Shown here piece after piece: positions 16,108-24,871 of a stretch of 64,000 bases of DNA. A program made the position numbers and the translations under genes. The stretch lies in the NCBI GenBank assembly GCA_964520905.1, contig CAZFQL010000002.1:62001-126000 (forward strand). Direction: 5' to 3'. Origin of the DNA: JAGVIE01 sp964520905 (GTDB taxonomy: Bacteria; Bacteroidota; Ignavibacteria; UBA10030; SZUA-254). Under the pieces are notes generated by a model. The model was not told the DNA's origin. It saw only the letters and a program-made list of their open reading frames with translations, and ran no database searches. The first letter of the stretch is position 1; each line of letters begins with the position of its first letter.

Positions 16108-17310
16108 TCAGTTAACTTTAGCCACGATTAGAGTTATATCGTCGAATTGAATCCCGCCACCGATAAATTGACTCACATCATCCAAGATGAGATCATGCAA
16201 AGATTGCGACGATAGATGAAGATTTGATGAAACAATCGCTGTCAGTCTTTCTTCACCATATTCTTCATGAATAAAATTCCTCGCATCAGAAAGTCCATCA
16301 GTAAATAAAATAAGCGTATCGCCGGAATGAAGTTGTATTGTTTGCGGTTTATATATCGCATCAGGGAATGCACCGATAACCGTATCACCGGTTTCGATTC
16401 TTATGATATCAAAAAAGTGACCATCCTCTATGTCTTTCCTATCGAACAATAAAGGATTCACTGCATGATTTAAATTTTGAGCCGTATGGTTATTTTTTCT
16501 TTTAAATATAATAGGTGGATTATGACCTGCATTCACATAAGTCAGAGTTTGATTAGTGTCATCGTACAATCCATAAAAAAGTGTAGCAAATTTACTTGAG
16601 TCGGTACAATTATACAGTGAATTGTTGACAGAACTCATAAGTTCGGCTACATTCTCACAATGACGCGGTGCAAAACTTCGAACTAGTCCCTGCAAATTTG
16701 CAGTCAATAGTGCCGCAGATATTCCTTTACCGGCGATATCGCCTAATGCAATTCCAAGAGCGTGGGGTTTAATAAGTATCGCATCATAATAATCGCCTGA
16801 AACTGTAGCCGCCGGTTTACAAAATGCCGTATATGCTAACGTTTTCATTGGTGGTAATGATTGAGGAAAGAGACGAGATTGCACTTCAGCCGCGACTTTG
16901 AATTCGAAATGTAGTTTTTCATCCATTGCTCTTCTCATAGCGGAAAGCGTATAAGCAACAATTAGAAAGACGCCGAACGAAATGAGGGGATTCCACAACA
17001 ACACAAGCCAGGATATCACTGTATGAGAAGATGATACCGGAAAAAATAATGCATCATGAATAGCACATCCAATAGAACTAACAAACGATATGAGCAATCC
17101 GGCACGTCTTCCCACAAACCATGATACTATGATTATTGGTATTAAATAAAATACCAACATCGATAAATAAGGTCCCGTTACATAATCAATTATCGCAATT
17201 ATTACAACGGTAGCGTACGCCCTGAACAGGATAGAGAATACCGAATGCCGACTAATGTGGCGAACTATACGATCTATTACTTGTTCTTTTGAACGACCCA
17301 GAGAAATCAT
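16108..17310 (-). CDS. Membrane-bound SpoIIE/RsbU-type PP2C serine phosphatase
   Basis: A 400-residue protein. The first 140 residues hold about four transmembrane helices (VVIIAIIDYVTGPYLSMLVFY, LIPIIIVSWFVG, and two more). From about 150 the PP2C domain begins: AAEVQSRLFPQ, VSGDYYDA with a metal Asp, LGDIAGKGISAALL with the second, YVNAGHNPP and LFTDGLSDARN. This family dephosphorylates anti-anti-sigma (STAS) proteins in partner-switching control of alternative sigma factors. No STAS or anti-sigma partner is encoded nearby. The sensor is presumably the membrane part. Confidence 0.9.
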   Translation of the reverse strand: MISLGRSKEQVIDRIVRHISRHSVFSILFRAYATVVIIAIIDYVTGPYLSMLVFYLIPIIIVSWFVGRRAGLLISFVSSIGCAIHDALFFPVSSSHTVISWLVLLWNPLISFGVFLIVAYTLSAMRRAMDEKLHFEFKVAAEVQSRLFPQSLPPMKTLAYTAFCKPAATVSGDYYDAILIKPHALGIALGDIAGKGISAALLTANLQGLVRSFAPRHCENVAELMSSVNNSLYNCTDSSKFATLFYGLYDDTNQTLTYVNAGHNPPIIFKRKNNHTAQNLNHAVNPLLFDRKDIEDGHFFDIIRIETGDTVIGAFPDAIYKPQTIQLHSGDTLILFTDGLSDARNFIHEEYGEERLTAIVSSNLHLSSQSLHDLILDDVSQFIGGGIQFDDITLIVAKVN

Positions 17311-17487
17311 AAGATTTTATACATGTATTAACAGGCAGAGAGTTGTAATCGTTCCAGTACCAATCATTGCAGAAGGTCATAACCATTTGTTCATTCTAAT
17401 TTGATTATTGGTTATTAATTTTTTACATTTTGTCAAATCCATATTTTGAACAAAATGTTTCTTTCTTAATAGAACGGGTGGTCTATC

Positions 17488-18564
17488 ATGAAAACATTAC
17501 TATTAATCTGCTCCGTCCTGATGTTGCTTTTAATAAGCTGTAAGGAAGGTCCTCAGGGACCGGCCGGTCCTTCCGCTGAAGATCCGACTGATCCCAATAT
17601 AGCGCCGCGCGTTGTTTGGGTGTGGTTAGACTCTCAAAGACCTTATTATTGGCGAATTGATAATTATACTCAACAAAGCGACACATTACCGATTGGATAT
17701 ATCCCAGGTAGGTTGCTTATTCGATTCAATAAGATTATGGTGAGCTACACTGTTATACCGAATGTAACACTCCTTCCAAAGGAAGATGGTTTCGCATATT
17801 TAAGTCCTTGGGGCGCAATCTCCATAGACGGTCAAACTTTTGAATTACCAGTTTACGGCTACTTTAAAGTAGCCAAATCATACACTGTAACGGTTGGCAA
17901 AGAAGCTACAGATGTTACAAATAGAAAATTAGGAATTGACTACCAAAAAGTTTTAGTACCTGAACCGGTACTTCGAATCAGAACCACATATCCGGAGAAC
18001 AATGATACTTCGGTTTATTTCATTTCTTCCATCTATACCACATTTAATTCACCGATAGATTCTAATTCATTATCCAATAATATAACCATCTCTCCATACG
18101 TTAAAGGTAAATGGATATCCAATTATTACAATTTGGAAAATATATCTTTTTATCCGGATTCCGGTTTCAAGGGGAACACTTGGTATGAAATTACTTTCTC
18201 AACAAGCATCAAAGATACACTCAATAATCACCTTCCATATCCGGCCACTTTCAGATTCAAGACCATTCCATTCAGAGTTACCAGTACATACCCGTGGGAT
18301 GGTCAACAAGATGTATATCGATCGGGGAATATATCGGTAGATTTTTCATCTTACATAGATACATCATTAGTTCGAGGCGCATTTAATATCTCACCATCAA
18401 TAGCAGGAGCGATCAACTGTTATAACACAGGATTTTCCTTCTATCCATATCAAAGTTTATTAGCAAACACAACTTACACTGTTATAATTGGAACATCCAT
18501 GCGATCAATGGCTGGAGATACTCTCGCGGCTCCGTATACATTTTCTTTTAAAACATCGAATTGA
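17488..18564 (+). CDS. Lipoprotein with Ig-like (SbsA/Big_5 type) domains
   Basis: A 358-residue lipoprotein: signal peptide KTLLLICSVLMLLLIS followed by the lipobox Cys at residue 19, then a short collagen-like GPQGPAGPS. Three Ig-like repeats follow, each with a pattern of the type TYPENNDTSVYFISSIYTTFNSPID ending in TFRFKT or YTFSFKT, typical of SbsA Ig-like modules of the Big_5 kind. The protein is likely anchored in the outer membrane and acts in adhesion or as a scaffold. It diverges from the PP2C gene across 177 bases that must hold both promoters. The next gene starts two bases after its stop. Confidence 0.85.
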   Translation: MKTLLLICSVLMLLLISCKEGPQGPAGPSAEDPTDPNIAPRVVWVWLDSQRPYYWRIDNYTQQSDTLPIGYIPGRLLIRFNKIMVSYTVIPNVTLLPKEDGFAYLSPWGAISIDGQTFELPVYGYFKVAKSYTVTVGKEATDVTNRKLGIDYQKVLVPEPVLRIRTTYPENNDTSVYFISSIYTTFNSPIDSNSLSNNITISPYVKGKWISNYYNLENISFYPDSGFKGNTWYEITFSTSIKDTLNNHLPYPATFRFKTIPFRVTSTYPWDGQQDVYRSGNISVDFSSYIDTSLVRGAFNISPSIAGAINCYNTGFSFYPYQSLLANTTYTVIIGTSMRSMAGDTLAAPYTFSFKTSN

Positions 18565-18565
18565 T

Positions 18566-19141
18566 ATGACAACAACAAAAGACAAATTAACATTCAAATC
18601 CCTCACAATAAAAACCTGGGAAGATTTTGAGGATCTCTTCGGCGAGCGCGGTGCGTGCGGCGGATGCTGGTGTATGTCATGGCGATTGTCGCGTTCCGAT
18701 TTTGAAAAGAGGAAGGGCAACGGCAACAAGCAAGCAATGAAGCAATTGGTGAAGAAAGGTGAGCAGATTGGTATTATTGCTTACCTGAATGGTAAACCAA
18801 TCGGCTGGTGTGCAGTTGCACCGAGGGAGAAATTCCTAAAACTCGAAACTGCCCGCGTGTTAAAACGGATCGATGATGAGCCGGTCTGGTCGATTACCTG
18901 CTTCTTCCTCACCAAAGATTTCAGACGTAAAGGATTATCTGACGAGATACTCAAAGGAGTTATTGACTATTGCAGGAAGAAGAAAGTAAAAATCCTCGAA
19001 GCATACCCGATACTCCCTTACTCCAACAATATGCCTGCGGCGTTCGCATGGACGGGATTTCTCACCTCGTTTGAAAGAGCCGGCTTTAAAATTGCAAAAC
19101 GCTGGTCCAAAGCCAGGCCTATTATGCGGTATTATTTGTAA
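18566..19141 (+). CDS. GNAT family N-acetyltransferase
   Basis: A 191-residue protein starting at ATG 18566, directly after the lipoprotein stop; a frame running further upstream would overlap that gene. The N-terminus has a Cys-rich GACGGCWCMSWR motif found in one GNAT subgroup. The acetyl-CoA binding core is VWSITCFFLTKDFRRKGLSDEIL with a variant of the R/Q-x-x-G-x-A/G loop (RRKGLS). The C-terminal half resembles small GNATs with unknown amine substrates. No substrate can be assigned. Confidence 0.82.
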   Translation: MTTTKDKLTFKSLTIKTWEDFEDLFGERGACGGCWCMSWRLSRSDFEKRKGNGNKQAMKQLVKKGEQIGIIAYLNGKPIGWCAVAPREKFLKLETARVLKRIDDEPVWSITCFFLTKDFRRKGLSDEILKGVIDYCRKKKVKILEAYPILPYSNNMPAAFAWTGFLTSFERAGFKIAKRWSKARPIMRYYL

Positions 19142-19153
19142 CGCGCAATAACA

Positions 19154-19186
19154 TCCTCTCCTTTTAGGAGAGGATTATAGGTGAGG
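19154..19186 (+). repeat. Short palindromic repeat (GGAGAGGA type)
   Basis: TCCTCTCC (19154-19161) and GGAGAGGA (19167-19174) form an 8-bp perfect hairpin, followed by TTATAGGTGAGG. Related palindromes occur at 2354-2460, 46919-46952 and 53217-53250. Here it could end transcription of the GNAT gene. The rest of the 305-base gap up to 19446 holds no gene; its last part is the left edge of the second cassette group. Confidence 0.6.
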
Positions 19187-19446
19187 TCACTATCATTGGG
19201 AATTTTCAGGATTTTGTACTTGACACTTACGAGCAAGAATAGTATATTCATGGCACGCGTAACCGGGGAGAAAACAGATCATAATAATAAACCGGACGCG
19301 GGAGTCCTTCAAAAGATTCAATGATTTAGATTTGTTTACAATGTGTCTATCAATACCATTTGGTGTGGATATACGCTATTCGTTAATACACTAGTTAGCT
19401 GGCATTGCGCCTCACAATTCAAGGAATAATCATAAGGGATCAGACA

Positions 19447-19950
19447 ATGGATAAAAACGATTGGATATTTCTAGGAGTAACGATTTTGTTAATCGCAATC
19501 CTAGTCTACATTAGTTCTCTAGTAATCATTGTGGCTGGAAAGGAAATTGTCGTAGCCATAATTGGTCTTGCTGGGATCATTCTCGCAGCAGTCTTGAAGT
19601 ATACTACCGAATTGGAACAGTCCCGTCAAGAGGCAATTAGAATTGAGAGACAGAAGAATTACCAAAAACTGTTGGAGAAGGTGGGAGATTTCATCCGCAA
19701 TCCATCAGAAAAGGATGCAATTTCTGTAGTGCACATCGAGTCTTGGGTTTTCGGCGACCCCAAAGTTGTCGTAAACACCAACAAACTCATTGCGGCACCT
19801 ACTGTCGAAAACCTCAAGTCTCTATTGCGTTCAATGCGTGATAGCGTCGAGTTACCTTCGCTCACAGATGAAGACCTTGAGGGATATGATTTCGATCAAC
19901 TCTTTCCGCCAAAACAACAGACTATGACAGTGCCAGGACTTAAGAAATGA
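19447..19950 (+). CDS. CALIN cassette A: small membrane protein
   Basis: A 167-residue protein from ATG 19447, preceded by AAGGGATC as ribosome-binding site; an upstream TTG at 19405 lies too close to the cassette junction. Two hydrophobic helices (WIFLGVTILLIAILVYISSLVIIV and EIVVAIIGLAGIILAAVL) are followed by a charged coiled-coil stretch (YTTELEQSRQEAIRIERQKNYQKLLEK) and a soluble acidic C-terminus. The layout, two helices then a coiled coil, is typical of small cassette-borne membrane proteins. No family recognised. Confidence 0.72.
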   Translation: MDKNDWIFLGVTILLIAILVYISSLVIIVAGKEIVVAIIGLAGIILAAVLKYTTELEQSRQEAIRIERQKNYQKLLEKVGDFIRNPSEKDAISVVHIESWVFGDPKVVVNTNKLIAAPTVENLKSLLRSMRDSVELPSLTDEDLEGYDFDQLFPPKQQTMTVPGLKK

Positions 19951-19963
19951 TGTACGCAACGCC

Positions 19964-20122
19964 AGCTAACAACGCTGCTTTACGGCGCTCACTTTTTATT
20001 AATAAGTCTGGATTGAAACTCAGTTTGGCTGGGGTTATAGAGTTCGCTCCATGCTGTTGCTTCACAGAAAATGAGTCAATTTGTAGTTCGCAACAGCACG
20101 GCGTAAAGCACATACGTTATGT
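19964..20122 (+). other. attC site of CALIN cassette A
   Basis: R'' AGCTAAC (19964-19970) and R' GTTATGT (20116-20122), with inner arms ACGCTGCTTTACGGCG and CGGCGTAAAGCACATACG that pair with unpaired bases. Length 159. A 63-codon frame runs through this site but is explained by the fold. Confidence 0.83.
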
Positions 20123-20147
20123 GCCAGCCCTTAGATAGAGGATAGAC

Positions 20148-21233
20148 GTGGAATGTGAGATTATGAATAAAGAAACAATTAACATCGTTCTTGCGATCAC
20201 TCAAATATTTGGATCAATCGCACTCATCGTATATGTCATCAAGACATGGCACATCGCTTCTGCCACACGTCGCTCAGCCGAAATTTCTGAGAAGACCTTG
20301 CAAGAAATGAAAGCAGCCCGAGATCAAGAGGTCGCTCCATACGTTCTCGCTTATTTCGATCTCCCATTTTCTGAACACGTAATTCACCTCGTAATCAAGA
20401 ATGTTGGTAAGACCGTAGCAACAAATGTGAGGATCGAATTTGAACCCAAGTTGATCGGAATTCGTGAGGAAGATTTTTCAACCCTCCCACTGATCAAGGA
20501 TGGAATTCCTTCACTGCCGCCAGGGGGAGAAATCAAGACATTCTTCGATACCGCAATGTCAATGTTTGGTGACCAAAACAAACGGCCACTCACCTATCGT
20601 GCGAAGATACGATATTTTGGTGGCTTGAACGAAGGCGAACGTATGAGCGAACAAACCTTGGATTTATCTGTGTACAAAGGCTTGAGCTCTATCTCCCGGC
20701 ATGGAATGCACGAGCTTGTTGAAAGAGTTGAAAAGGTGGCACGGTACACGGAAAATATCAGCAAGGAGTTGACTGAATTAACGGAGATGGTCTCTGATGG
20801 TATAAACCTTCGCAATCCGTCGATCCTAATTTCGCAGATAGCTCCAAGCTCCCCTGATTGGCATTTCGTCGCATTTGCGAAGTTGTTAGAGTTCAAGCAC
20901 ACTTGGTTATCAACGTATGGTACTGACCATGATAAGATGCTTAACCCTTTTCCTGACAATTTGAAACTTAGGCTCAACCAGATCGGGGAACAGCTTGTTA
21001 TCATCGCAGCAAATGGACCACACGATCTGAGCGTCGAGATTAAAGACTCTCTTCTCAAGATTTCAAATCTTTTGATCGATCTAGCCAACGAACGGTTTTA
21101 CATTGACGGCGGCGCATCATTAAACAGATTCGACGCAAAGGGGAACGACATCTTGAGTTTGGTAAACGCAGTTCTCCAAAAATTTGAAACATTGCACAAC
21201 GGGCCGGCGCATAACAACAAAAATGTAAAATGA
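20148..21233 (+). CDS. CALIN cassette B: membrane-anchored hypothetical protein
   Basis: A 361-residue protein starting at GTG 20148 (AGAGGA five bases upstream) or at ATG 20163. One N-terminal transmembrane helix (IVLAITQIFGSIALIVYVI) leads into a coiled coil (ATRRSAEISEKTLQEMKAA), then a beta-rich module (APYVLAYFDLPFSEHVIHLVIKNVGKTVATNVRIEFEP), whose NVGKTVATNV segment resembles the CARDB-like or Ig-like strands of membrane-anchored accessory proteins. The C-terminal 150 residues are helical and not recognised. Its last 25 bases overlap the attC of the cassette. Confidence 0.72.
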   Translation: MECEIMNKETINIVLAITQIFGSIALIVYVIKTWHIASATRRSAEISEKTLQEMKAARDQEVAPYVLAYFDLPFSEHVIHLVIKNVGKTVATNVRIEFEPKLIGIREEDFSTLPLIKDGIPSLPPGGEIKTFFDTAMSMFGDQNKRPLTYRAKIRYFGGLNEGERMSEQTLDLSVYKGLSSISRHGMHELVERVEKVARYTENISKELTELTEMVSDGINLRNPSILISQIAPSSPDWHFVAFAKLLEFKHTWLSTYGTDHDKMLNPFPDNLKLRLNQIGEQLVIIAANGPHDLSVEIKDSLLKISNLLIDLANERFYIDGGASLNRFDAKGNDILSLVNAVLQKFETLHNGPAHNNKNVK

Positions 21234-21307
21234 ACCCTTACTTCGCTCACAGAGAATTTATCTGTAAAAGTTCGCTCGCAACGGCATTTTTGTTGCAGAC
21301 GTTATGC
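21209..21307 (+). other. attC site of CALIN cassette B
   Basis: R'' GCATAAC (21209-21215) and R' GTTATGC (21301-21307). The arms AACAAAAATG (21214-21223) and CATTTTTGTTGCAGACG (21284-21300) pair. The site is 99 bases long and begins inside the coding region of the upstream gene, so the protein's last residues are dictated by the attC. Confidence 0.82.
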
Positions 21308-21345
21308 ACTATTGTGCCTTCAAGCAATGACAGGAGACTTAACTA

Positions 21346-22056
21346 ATGAAAAATAGAATTCGATTAATCTACCTTCCAGTAACGATCATTGCATCTGTTT
21401 CTTTGATTCTACTGCATTGGGGTTGTAAGAGCGAAACCACAGCCTCTCCTTATATGCTCAGTGAGGACAGATACCTCTTCCTAACTTCCCAAACTGTCAC
21501 CACACAGACCCTGATCGAGTCAGGTACGATTTTTACACCTGAACCTCTAACTTATTGTAGCAACACTAAGGTGTCTCGGGTTTTCACTATATCGGATGAC
21601 TGCCCATTTTGCGGCTTCGCTGATAACGATCTGCCATATTTCAAATTCTATACTCGCTCTCGGATTCTTCGAATATTCAACGCAGACCCTATCATGCTGG
21701 ACTCAACCACAAGCGCACTGTACTGGTGGGGTGACATACATCTAAGAGCTTCTTGCGTCACTCCAAACAGCGATATAATCGGTTATCGTTATCTACCCTT
21801 TGTCCTCCCGAATGACTCTTCTTCGAAGATATTATCTATGCAACCTGATGGTACGGCAGCACTTCTCATTCAAAATCATACTGTCACTCTCAAGACCGGC
21901 GATACATACAAGTACTTTGCCAGACGTGAAACTTTAACAGTCAACATTGTCGTTCCACCTGATACTGTCCCACGAAATCATTCTCTTCTCATCCTGGACA
22001 GTTTGGTAATTCACAACTATGGACTCCAACCTAAGATTCTAGTTCTCTTTGAGTGA
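21346..22056 (+). CDS. CALIN cassette C: lipoprotein of unknown function
   Basis: A 236-residue lipoprotein. The signal peptide LPVTIIASVSLILLHWG ends at a lipobox Cys (GCKSET, about residue 27). The mature part is beta-rich with two close Cys residues (SDDCPFCGFADND), which could bind metal or form a disulfide. The C-terminus (PPDTVPRNHSLLILDSLVIHNYGLQPKILVLFE) looks like an edge-strand closing. Ribosome-binding site AGGAGAC precedes ATG 21346. Function not recognised; an envelope role is implied. Confidence 0.72.
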   Translation: MKNRIRLIYLPVTIIASVSLILLHWGCKSETTASPYMLSEDRYLFLTSQTVTTQTLIESGTIFTPEPLTYCSNTKVSRVFTISDDCPFCGFADNDLPYFKFYTRSRILRIFNADPIMLDSTTSALYWWGDIHLRASCVTPNSDIIGYRYLPFVLPNDSSSKILSMQPDGTAALLIQNHTVTLKTGDTYKYFARRETLTVNIVVPPDTVPRNHSLLILDSLVIHNYGLQPKILVLFE

Positions 22057-22430
22057 TGTGTCTATTTTGACGATACGTGGCGTCTTTTACTTCTTTTCAC
22101 CACAATTGGCACAAAGTCGTCTAACACTTTATAAAATGTCCCGGAAAAGAGAATTCGTGGCAAGCGGGATTTCGTCCCGGTGAAATTCATTAGGGCTCAA
22201 CAAGATCGCTTGTTTAAAATCAGAGCAATCAGTTGATGACCATTTTGCCGACGTCGGGAAAATGGTTGAACTTGGTTCAGGAAGTCAACGAGAGTTTGAG
22301 ATAGAGCCCACAATAACCACCGTTTGACACTTTCCTTCTTTCTTGTTACATTCTTCAGAATGATATTTCCTTAATTCTTAAATCCAGCAAATTCACCATA
22401 ATAGTTTGAACCTCAATAGGAGTACACATT
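22057..22430. other. Intergenic region with half attC and CALIN right edge
   Basis: GGCACAAAGTCGTCTAAC (22108-22125) carries the R'' core GTCTAAC and resembles the complement of the start of cassette C. No matching R' core was found to the right; ATTAGGG near 22189 is the closest. The remaining sequence up to 22430 shows no gene. A ribosome-binding site AGGAG stands before the gene at 22431. Confidence 0.45.
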
Positions 22431-22754
22431 ATGCCGTACACTTACGAACAACTAAGCAAAATGACAGTTATCGAACTTCGTCAAATCGCCGACGGGATCG
22501 AACACGAAGCAACCAAGGGTCACAGCACAATGCACAAAGATAAACTTCTGCCCGCATTATGTCTGGCTCTTGGCATCGAGGCACGTGCGCACCATGAAGT
22601 GAAGGGTATCAACAAAGCAAAAATAAAAAAAGAAATCAGAGCGCTGAAGGTGGAGCGGGCAGCAGCGATGCAAAACAAAGACGGCGTTAAGCTTCGCGAG
22701 GTACGGGAAAAAATCCACCGCCTCAAGCGTGAACTCAGGAAGCACATTGTATAG
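22431..22754 (+). CDS. Small Rho N-terminal/SAP-like helical protein
   Basis: A 107-residue basic protein. Residues 1-55 (YEQLSKMTVIELRQIADGI, then STMHKDKLLPALCLALGIE) fit the helix-extended-loop-helix of Rho N-terminal or SAP-like nucleic-acid binding modules, which begin with an LxxMTVxELRxIA pattern. The second half is a long charged helix (KIKKEIRALKVERAAAMQNK to the end), probably a coiled coil. A DNA- or RNA-binding role is likely but not proven. It starts at ATG 22431 after AGGAG. Confidence 0.75.
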   Translation: MPYTYEQLSKMTVIELRQIADGIEHEATKGHSTMHKDKLLPALCLALGIEARAHHEVKGINKAKIKKEIRALKVERAAAMQNKDGVKLREVREKIHRLKRELRKHIV

Positions 22755-22809
22755 ACAAGAATATGCGATGAAGATTTGCGGTGACTGCTAATAATTCCCG
22801 AAAAAAATT

Positions 22810-23442
22810 ATGACTGAAAATCCGACTATAAAGAAACTCCAAATGAAACCCGCCCAGCGGATTGCGATCATCAATCCGCCGGAGGGTTATGAAAAACAGT
22901 TCGGTTCTGCCGCCGGCAGCATTGCCGGGCATAAAGAATTGAAGAGTTCATTCGACTTCATCCAGATTTTTGCCGGAAGTGCGGGTGAACTCGAGCGGCA
23001 AACGCCAAAGATTCTTCACATCATTCATCCTGAAGCAATTCTATGGGTTTCATATCCGAAACTCAGTTCAGATCAGAAAACAGACCTGAGCCGTGAAAAG
23101 TGCCGGGAGATTATGCAGAAGTTCGGCTACCGCCTCGTCTCACAAATATCGGTAGATGAAATCTGGTCTGCTTTGCGATTCAAACCGGAGGCAAGCGTTG
23201 TGAACAAAAAAATAGAAACTCCATCAGTCGATACGGTGAAACGGATAGTTAAAATTCCTAAAGACCTGAAGGCGGAGTTTCTGAAAAATATGAAAGCGGA
23301 GGCATTCTTTAATACGCTCTCGTTCACACACAGGAAGGAATATGTTCAGTGGATTGAAACAGCGAAGAAGGAAGAGACACGTGCGACGCGCGTTTCGAAA
23401 ACCGTGGCGATGTTAGCAAAAGGATTTAAAGAGCGATCCTGA
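22810..23442 (+). CDS. YdeI/OmpD-associated (OmdA) family protein
   Basis: A 210-residue cytoplasmic protein. The N-terminal half is a DUF3052-like fold (MKPAQRIAIINPPEGYEKQF, HPEAILWVSYPKLSS). The C-terminal part carries the OmdA signature: KAEAFFNTLSFTHRKEYVQWIETAKKEETRATRV followed by KTVAMLAKGFKE. The combination occurs widely in Bacteroidota with no set function; OmdA proteins are linked to envelope stress or peptide resistance. Confidence 0.82.
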   Translation: MTENPTIKKLQMKPAQRIAIINPPEGYEKQFGSAAGSIAGHKELKSSFDFIQIFAGSAGELERQTPKILHIIHPEAILWVSYPKLSSDQKTDLSREKCREIMQKFGYRLVSQISVDEIWSALRFKPEASVVNKKIETPSVDTVKRIVKIPKDLKAEFLKNMKAEAFFNTLSFTHRKEYVQWIETAKKEETRATRVSKTVAMLAKGFKERS

Positions 23443-23472
23443 AAATACTCATTTCACAACTACATAATTAGC

Positions 23473-23919
23473 ATGAATTCTCCGATCCCGAAGCCATCCG
23501 TACCGCGAAGGTGGCTTTATGCTATCGCGGGACTCATATGGAGTGTTGCGGGATTTATCCTGATCGAGCGCGCCTATGGGTGGTTAGACGACCTTGAGAC
23601 CGGGCAGTTGATCATAGTCCTGTCACTCGGTGCGGGTCTATCATTAATTTTTCATTTCTTCGGCTTCATAAAGTTAGCACGAAAAAATATTAACCGCATC
23701 AACTCACTGCCTGAGAGCGTTTGTATTTTCGCTTTTACGGCATGGAAAGGATACCTGATCATCGCATTCATGGTTACTGCGGGGATATTGCTGCGTAATT
23801 CTTCTTTCCCTAAACATTATCTCTCGGTGCTGTACGTTGCGATGGGCGGCTCATTGCTGATGGGAAGCGGTTTATTCTATGTGAAATATTTTCATCATAA
23901 CCCAAAACGAAAGTCATAA
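23473..23919 (+). CDS. Four-helix membrane protein of unknown function
   Basis: A 148-residue integral membrane protein with four predicted helices at about 15-32, 44-63, 88-108 and 116-135. The segment ESVCIFAFTAWKGYLIIAFM and LSVLYVAMGGSLLMGSGLFY resemble small Bacteroidota membrane proteins annotated only as hypothetical. It begins 30 bases after the OmdA gene and 6 bases before a PAS gene, suggesting a small operon. Confidence 0.75.
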   Translation: MNSPIPKPSVPRRWLYAIAGLIWSVAGFILIERAYGWLDDLETGQLIIVLSLGAGLSLIFHFFGFIKLARKNINRINSLPESVCIFAFTAWKGYLIIAFMVTAGILLRNSSFPKHYLSVLYVAMGGSLLMGSGLFYVKYFHHNPKRKS

Positions 23920-23925
23920 CCTATC

Positions 23926-24267
23926 ATGAACCTGCACGAATGGATTAAAGAATTCCCCGGCGCTGTGACTGTTTGCGATACTCAGGGAATCATAATCGAG
24001 ATGAATGAAAAAGCCATCGATACTTTTGCAAATGAAGGAGGAGCAAAGTTGATCGGTACAAATTTATTGGAATGTCACCCGGAGCCGTCCCGCTCGAAAG
24101 TCAGGGAGCTTTTAAAATCGCAGAAGAAGAATATTTATACCATCGAGAAGAACGGTATCAAGAAGCTAATCTATCAGTCGCCGTGGTTCAAGGATGGAAA
24201 GTATGCCGGTCTTGTCGAGCTATCTCTCGAAATTCCGTTTGAGATGCCGCACTTTATCCGCAGTTAA
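23926..24267 (+). CDS. Single-domain PAS protein
   Basis: A 113-residue PAS fold: PGAVTVCDTQGIIIEMNEKA, LIGTNLLECHPEPSRSKV and the closing strands KKLIYQSPWFKDGKYAGLVEL. Similar stand-alone PAS proteins occur in anaerobes beside DUF438-type regulators and may bind a small ligand or haem. No output domain is present, so it would act through a partner. Confidence 0.8.
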   Translation: MNLHEWIKEFPGAVTVCDTQGIIIEMNEKAIDTFANEGGAKLIGTNLLECHPEPSRSKVRELLKSQKKNIYTIEKNGIKKLIYQSPWFKDGKYAGLVELSLEIPFEMPHFIRS

Positions 24268-24299
24268 TATCACTTGCTTTAACAGCACACGGTCCCAAG

Positions 24300-24860
24300 T
24301 CAGAATGGAAATCTCACCGATGCCGTCACTCTCGGAACAATCCTGCCGTTGAGCGTGAGTTCCGGGCTGACATCAAAGTCGTATAAATGCGCTCCGGCAT
24401 AAGCATCGACGATATTTAAAACATAGAGGACACCGAGGAACCAAGCGAATTTATCGCGTTCGTCGTGGTAAAAATCCCGCAGTCGAACATACTGATCGCT
24501 CGGGTTTTGTGAATTCTTGTTTCGAAAATCTTTATAGTTCTTGTTCAAGTCCAGCCATTGATATATCCAGTAACCGCCCACAGCCCAGATTATCGGCGGC
24601 TTCCAATAATTTTCATTGTAGATTTGCCCCAAGCCTGGCACTGCCGCTGAAAGACCCATAGCTAATAACGGAGATTTGGAAAGATGGAAAGTTGTATCAA
24701 CCGGTTTTTGATTATTCGCGATAAGCGTATCTCTCACTCCCGGTTCGGTAGTGACAGATGCATCCGGATTAATTATTGTTGAATCGGTTTGAGCGTTAAC
24801 GAGTGAGAGCCATAAGAACAACTGACCTAAAACAAATAACCGATGACAAACGCTCCTCAT
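24300..24860 (-). CDS. DUF5683 domain protein
   Basis: A 186-residue exported or membrane protein. The N-terminus is a signal peptide (CHRLFVLGQLFLWLSLVNAQ), followed by a disordered Thr/Pro-rich stretch and the DUF5683 core: LLAMGLSAAVPGLGQIYNENYWKPPIIWAVGGYWIYQW, then FAWFLGVLYVLNIVDAYAGAHL. The family is restricted mainly to the Bacteroidota/Chlorobi group and often lies beside parAB, as here. It probably sits in the cell envelope. The last residue is Phe after RVTASVRFP, typical of outer-membrane proteins. Confidence 0.85.
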   Translation of the reverse strand: MRSVCHRLFVLGQLFLWLSLVNAQTDSTIINPDASVTTEPGVRDTLIANNQKPVDTTFHLSKSPLLAMGLSAAVPGLGQIYNENYWKPPIIWAVGGYWIYQWLDLNKNYKDFRNKNSQNPSDQYVRLRDFYHDERDKFAWFLGVLYVLNIVDAYAGAHLYDFDVSPELTLNGRIVPRVTASVRFPF

Positions 24861-24871
24861 CCGATTAGCAC

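Larger units (their letters stand above)
19394..22125 (+). mobile_element. Cassette cluster lacking an integrase (CALIN)
   Basis: At least two complete attC sites (19964-20122 and 21209-21307) and one half site (to 22125) delimit three cassettes, 19395-20116, 20117-21301 and 21302 to about 22125. Each cassette start is complementary to its own R'' arm: GTTAGCTGGC (19394) with GCCAGCTAAC (19961), GTTATGTGCC with GGCGCATAAC, and the start at 21301 with GGCACAA...TAAC at 22108. The nearest integrase is the one at 2568, about 16 kb away, with chromosomal genes between. Orientation is the same as in the main array. Confidence 0.8.

Noticed and set aside
19255..19400. Further attC at the left edge of the CALIN
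   Set aside because: GCGTAAC at about 19257 could be an R'' core, but its inner arms do not pair with the sequence before 19394.
19947..20138. 63-codon frame after CALIN cassette A
   Set aside because: It lies within the attC fold and its ATG overlaps the previous gene's stop; no ribosome-binding site.
22810..23442. Cassette gene of the CALIN
   Set aside because: No attC is found after 22125, and the YdeI/OmdA gene is followed by chromosomal-type genes.
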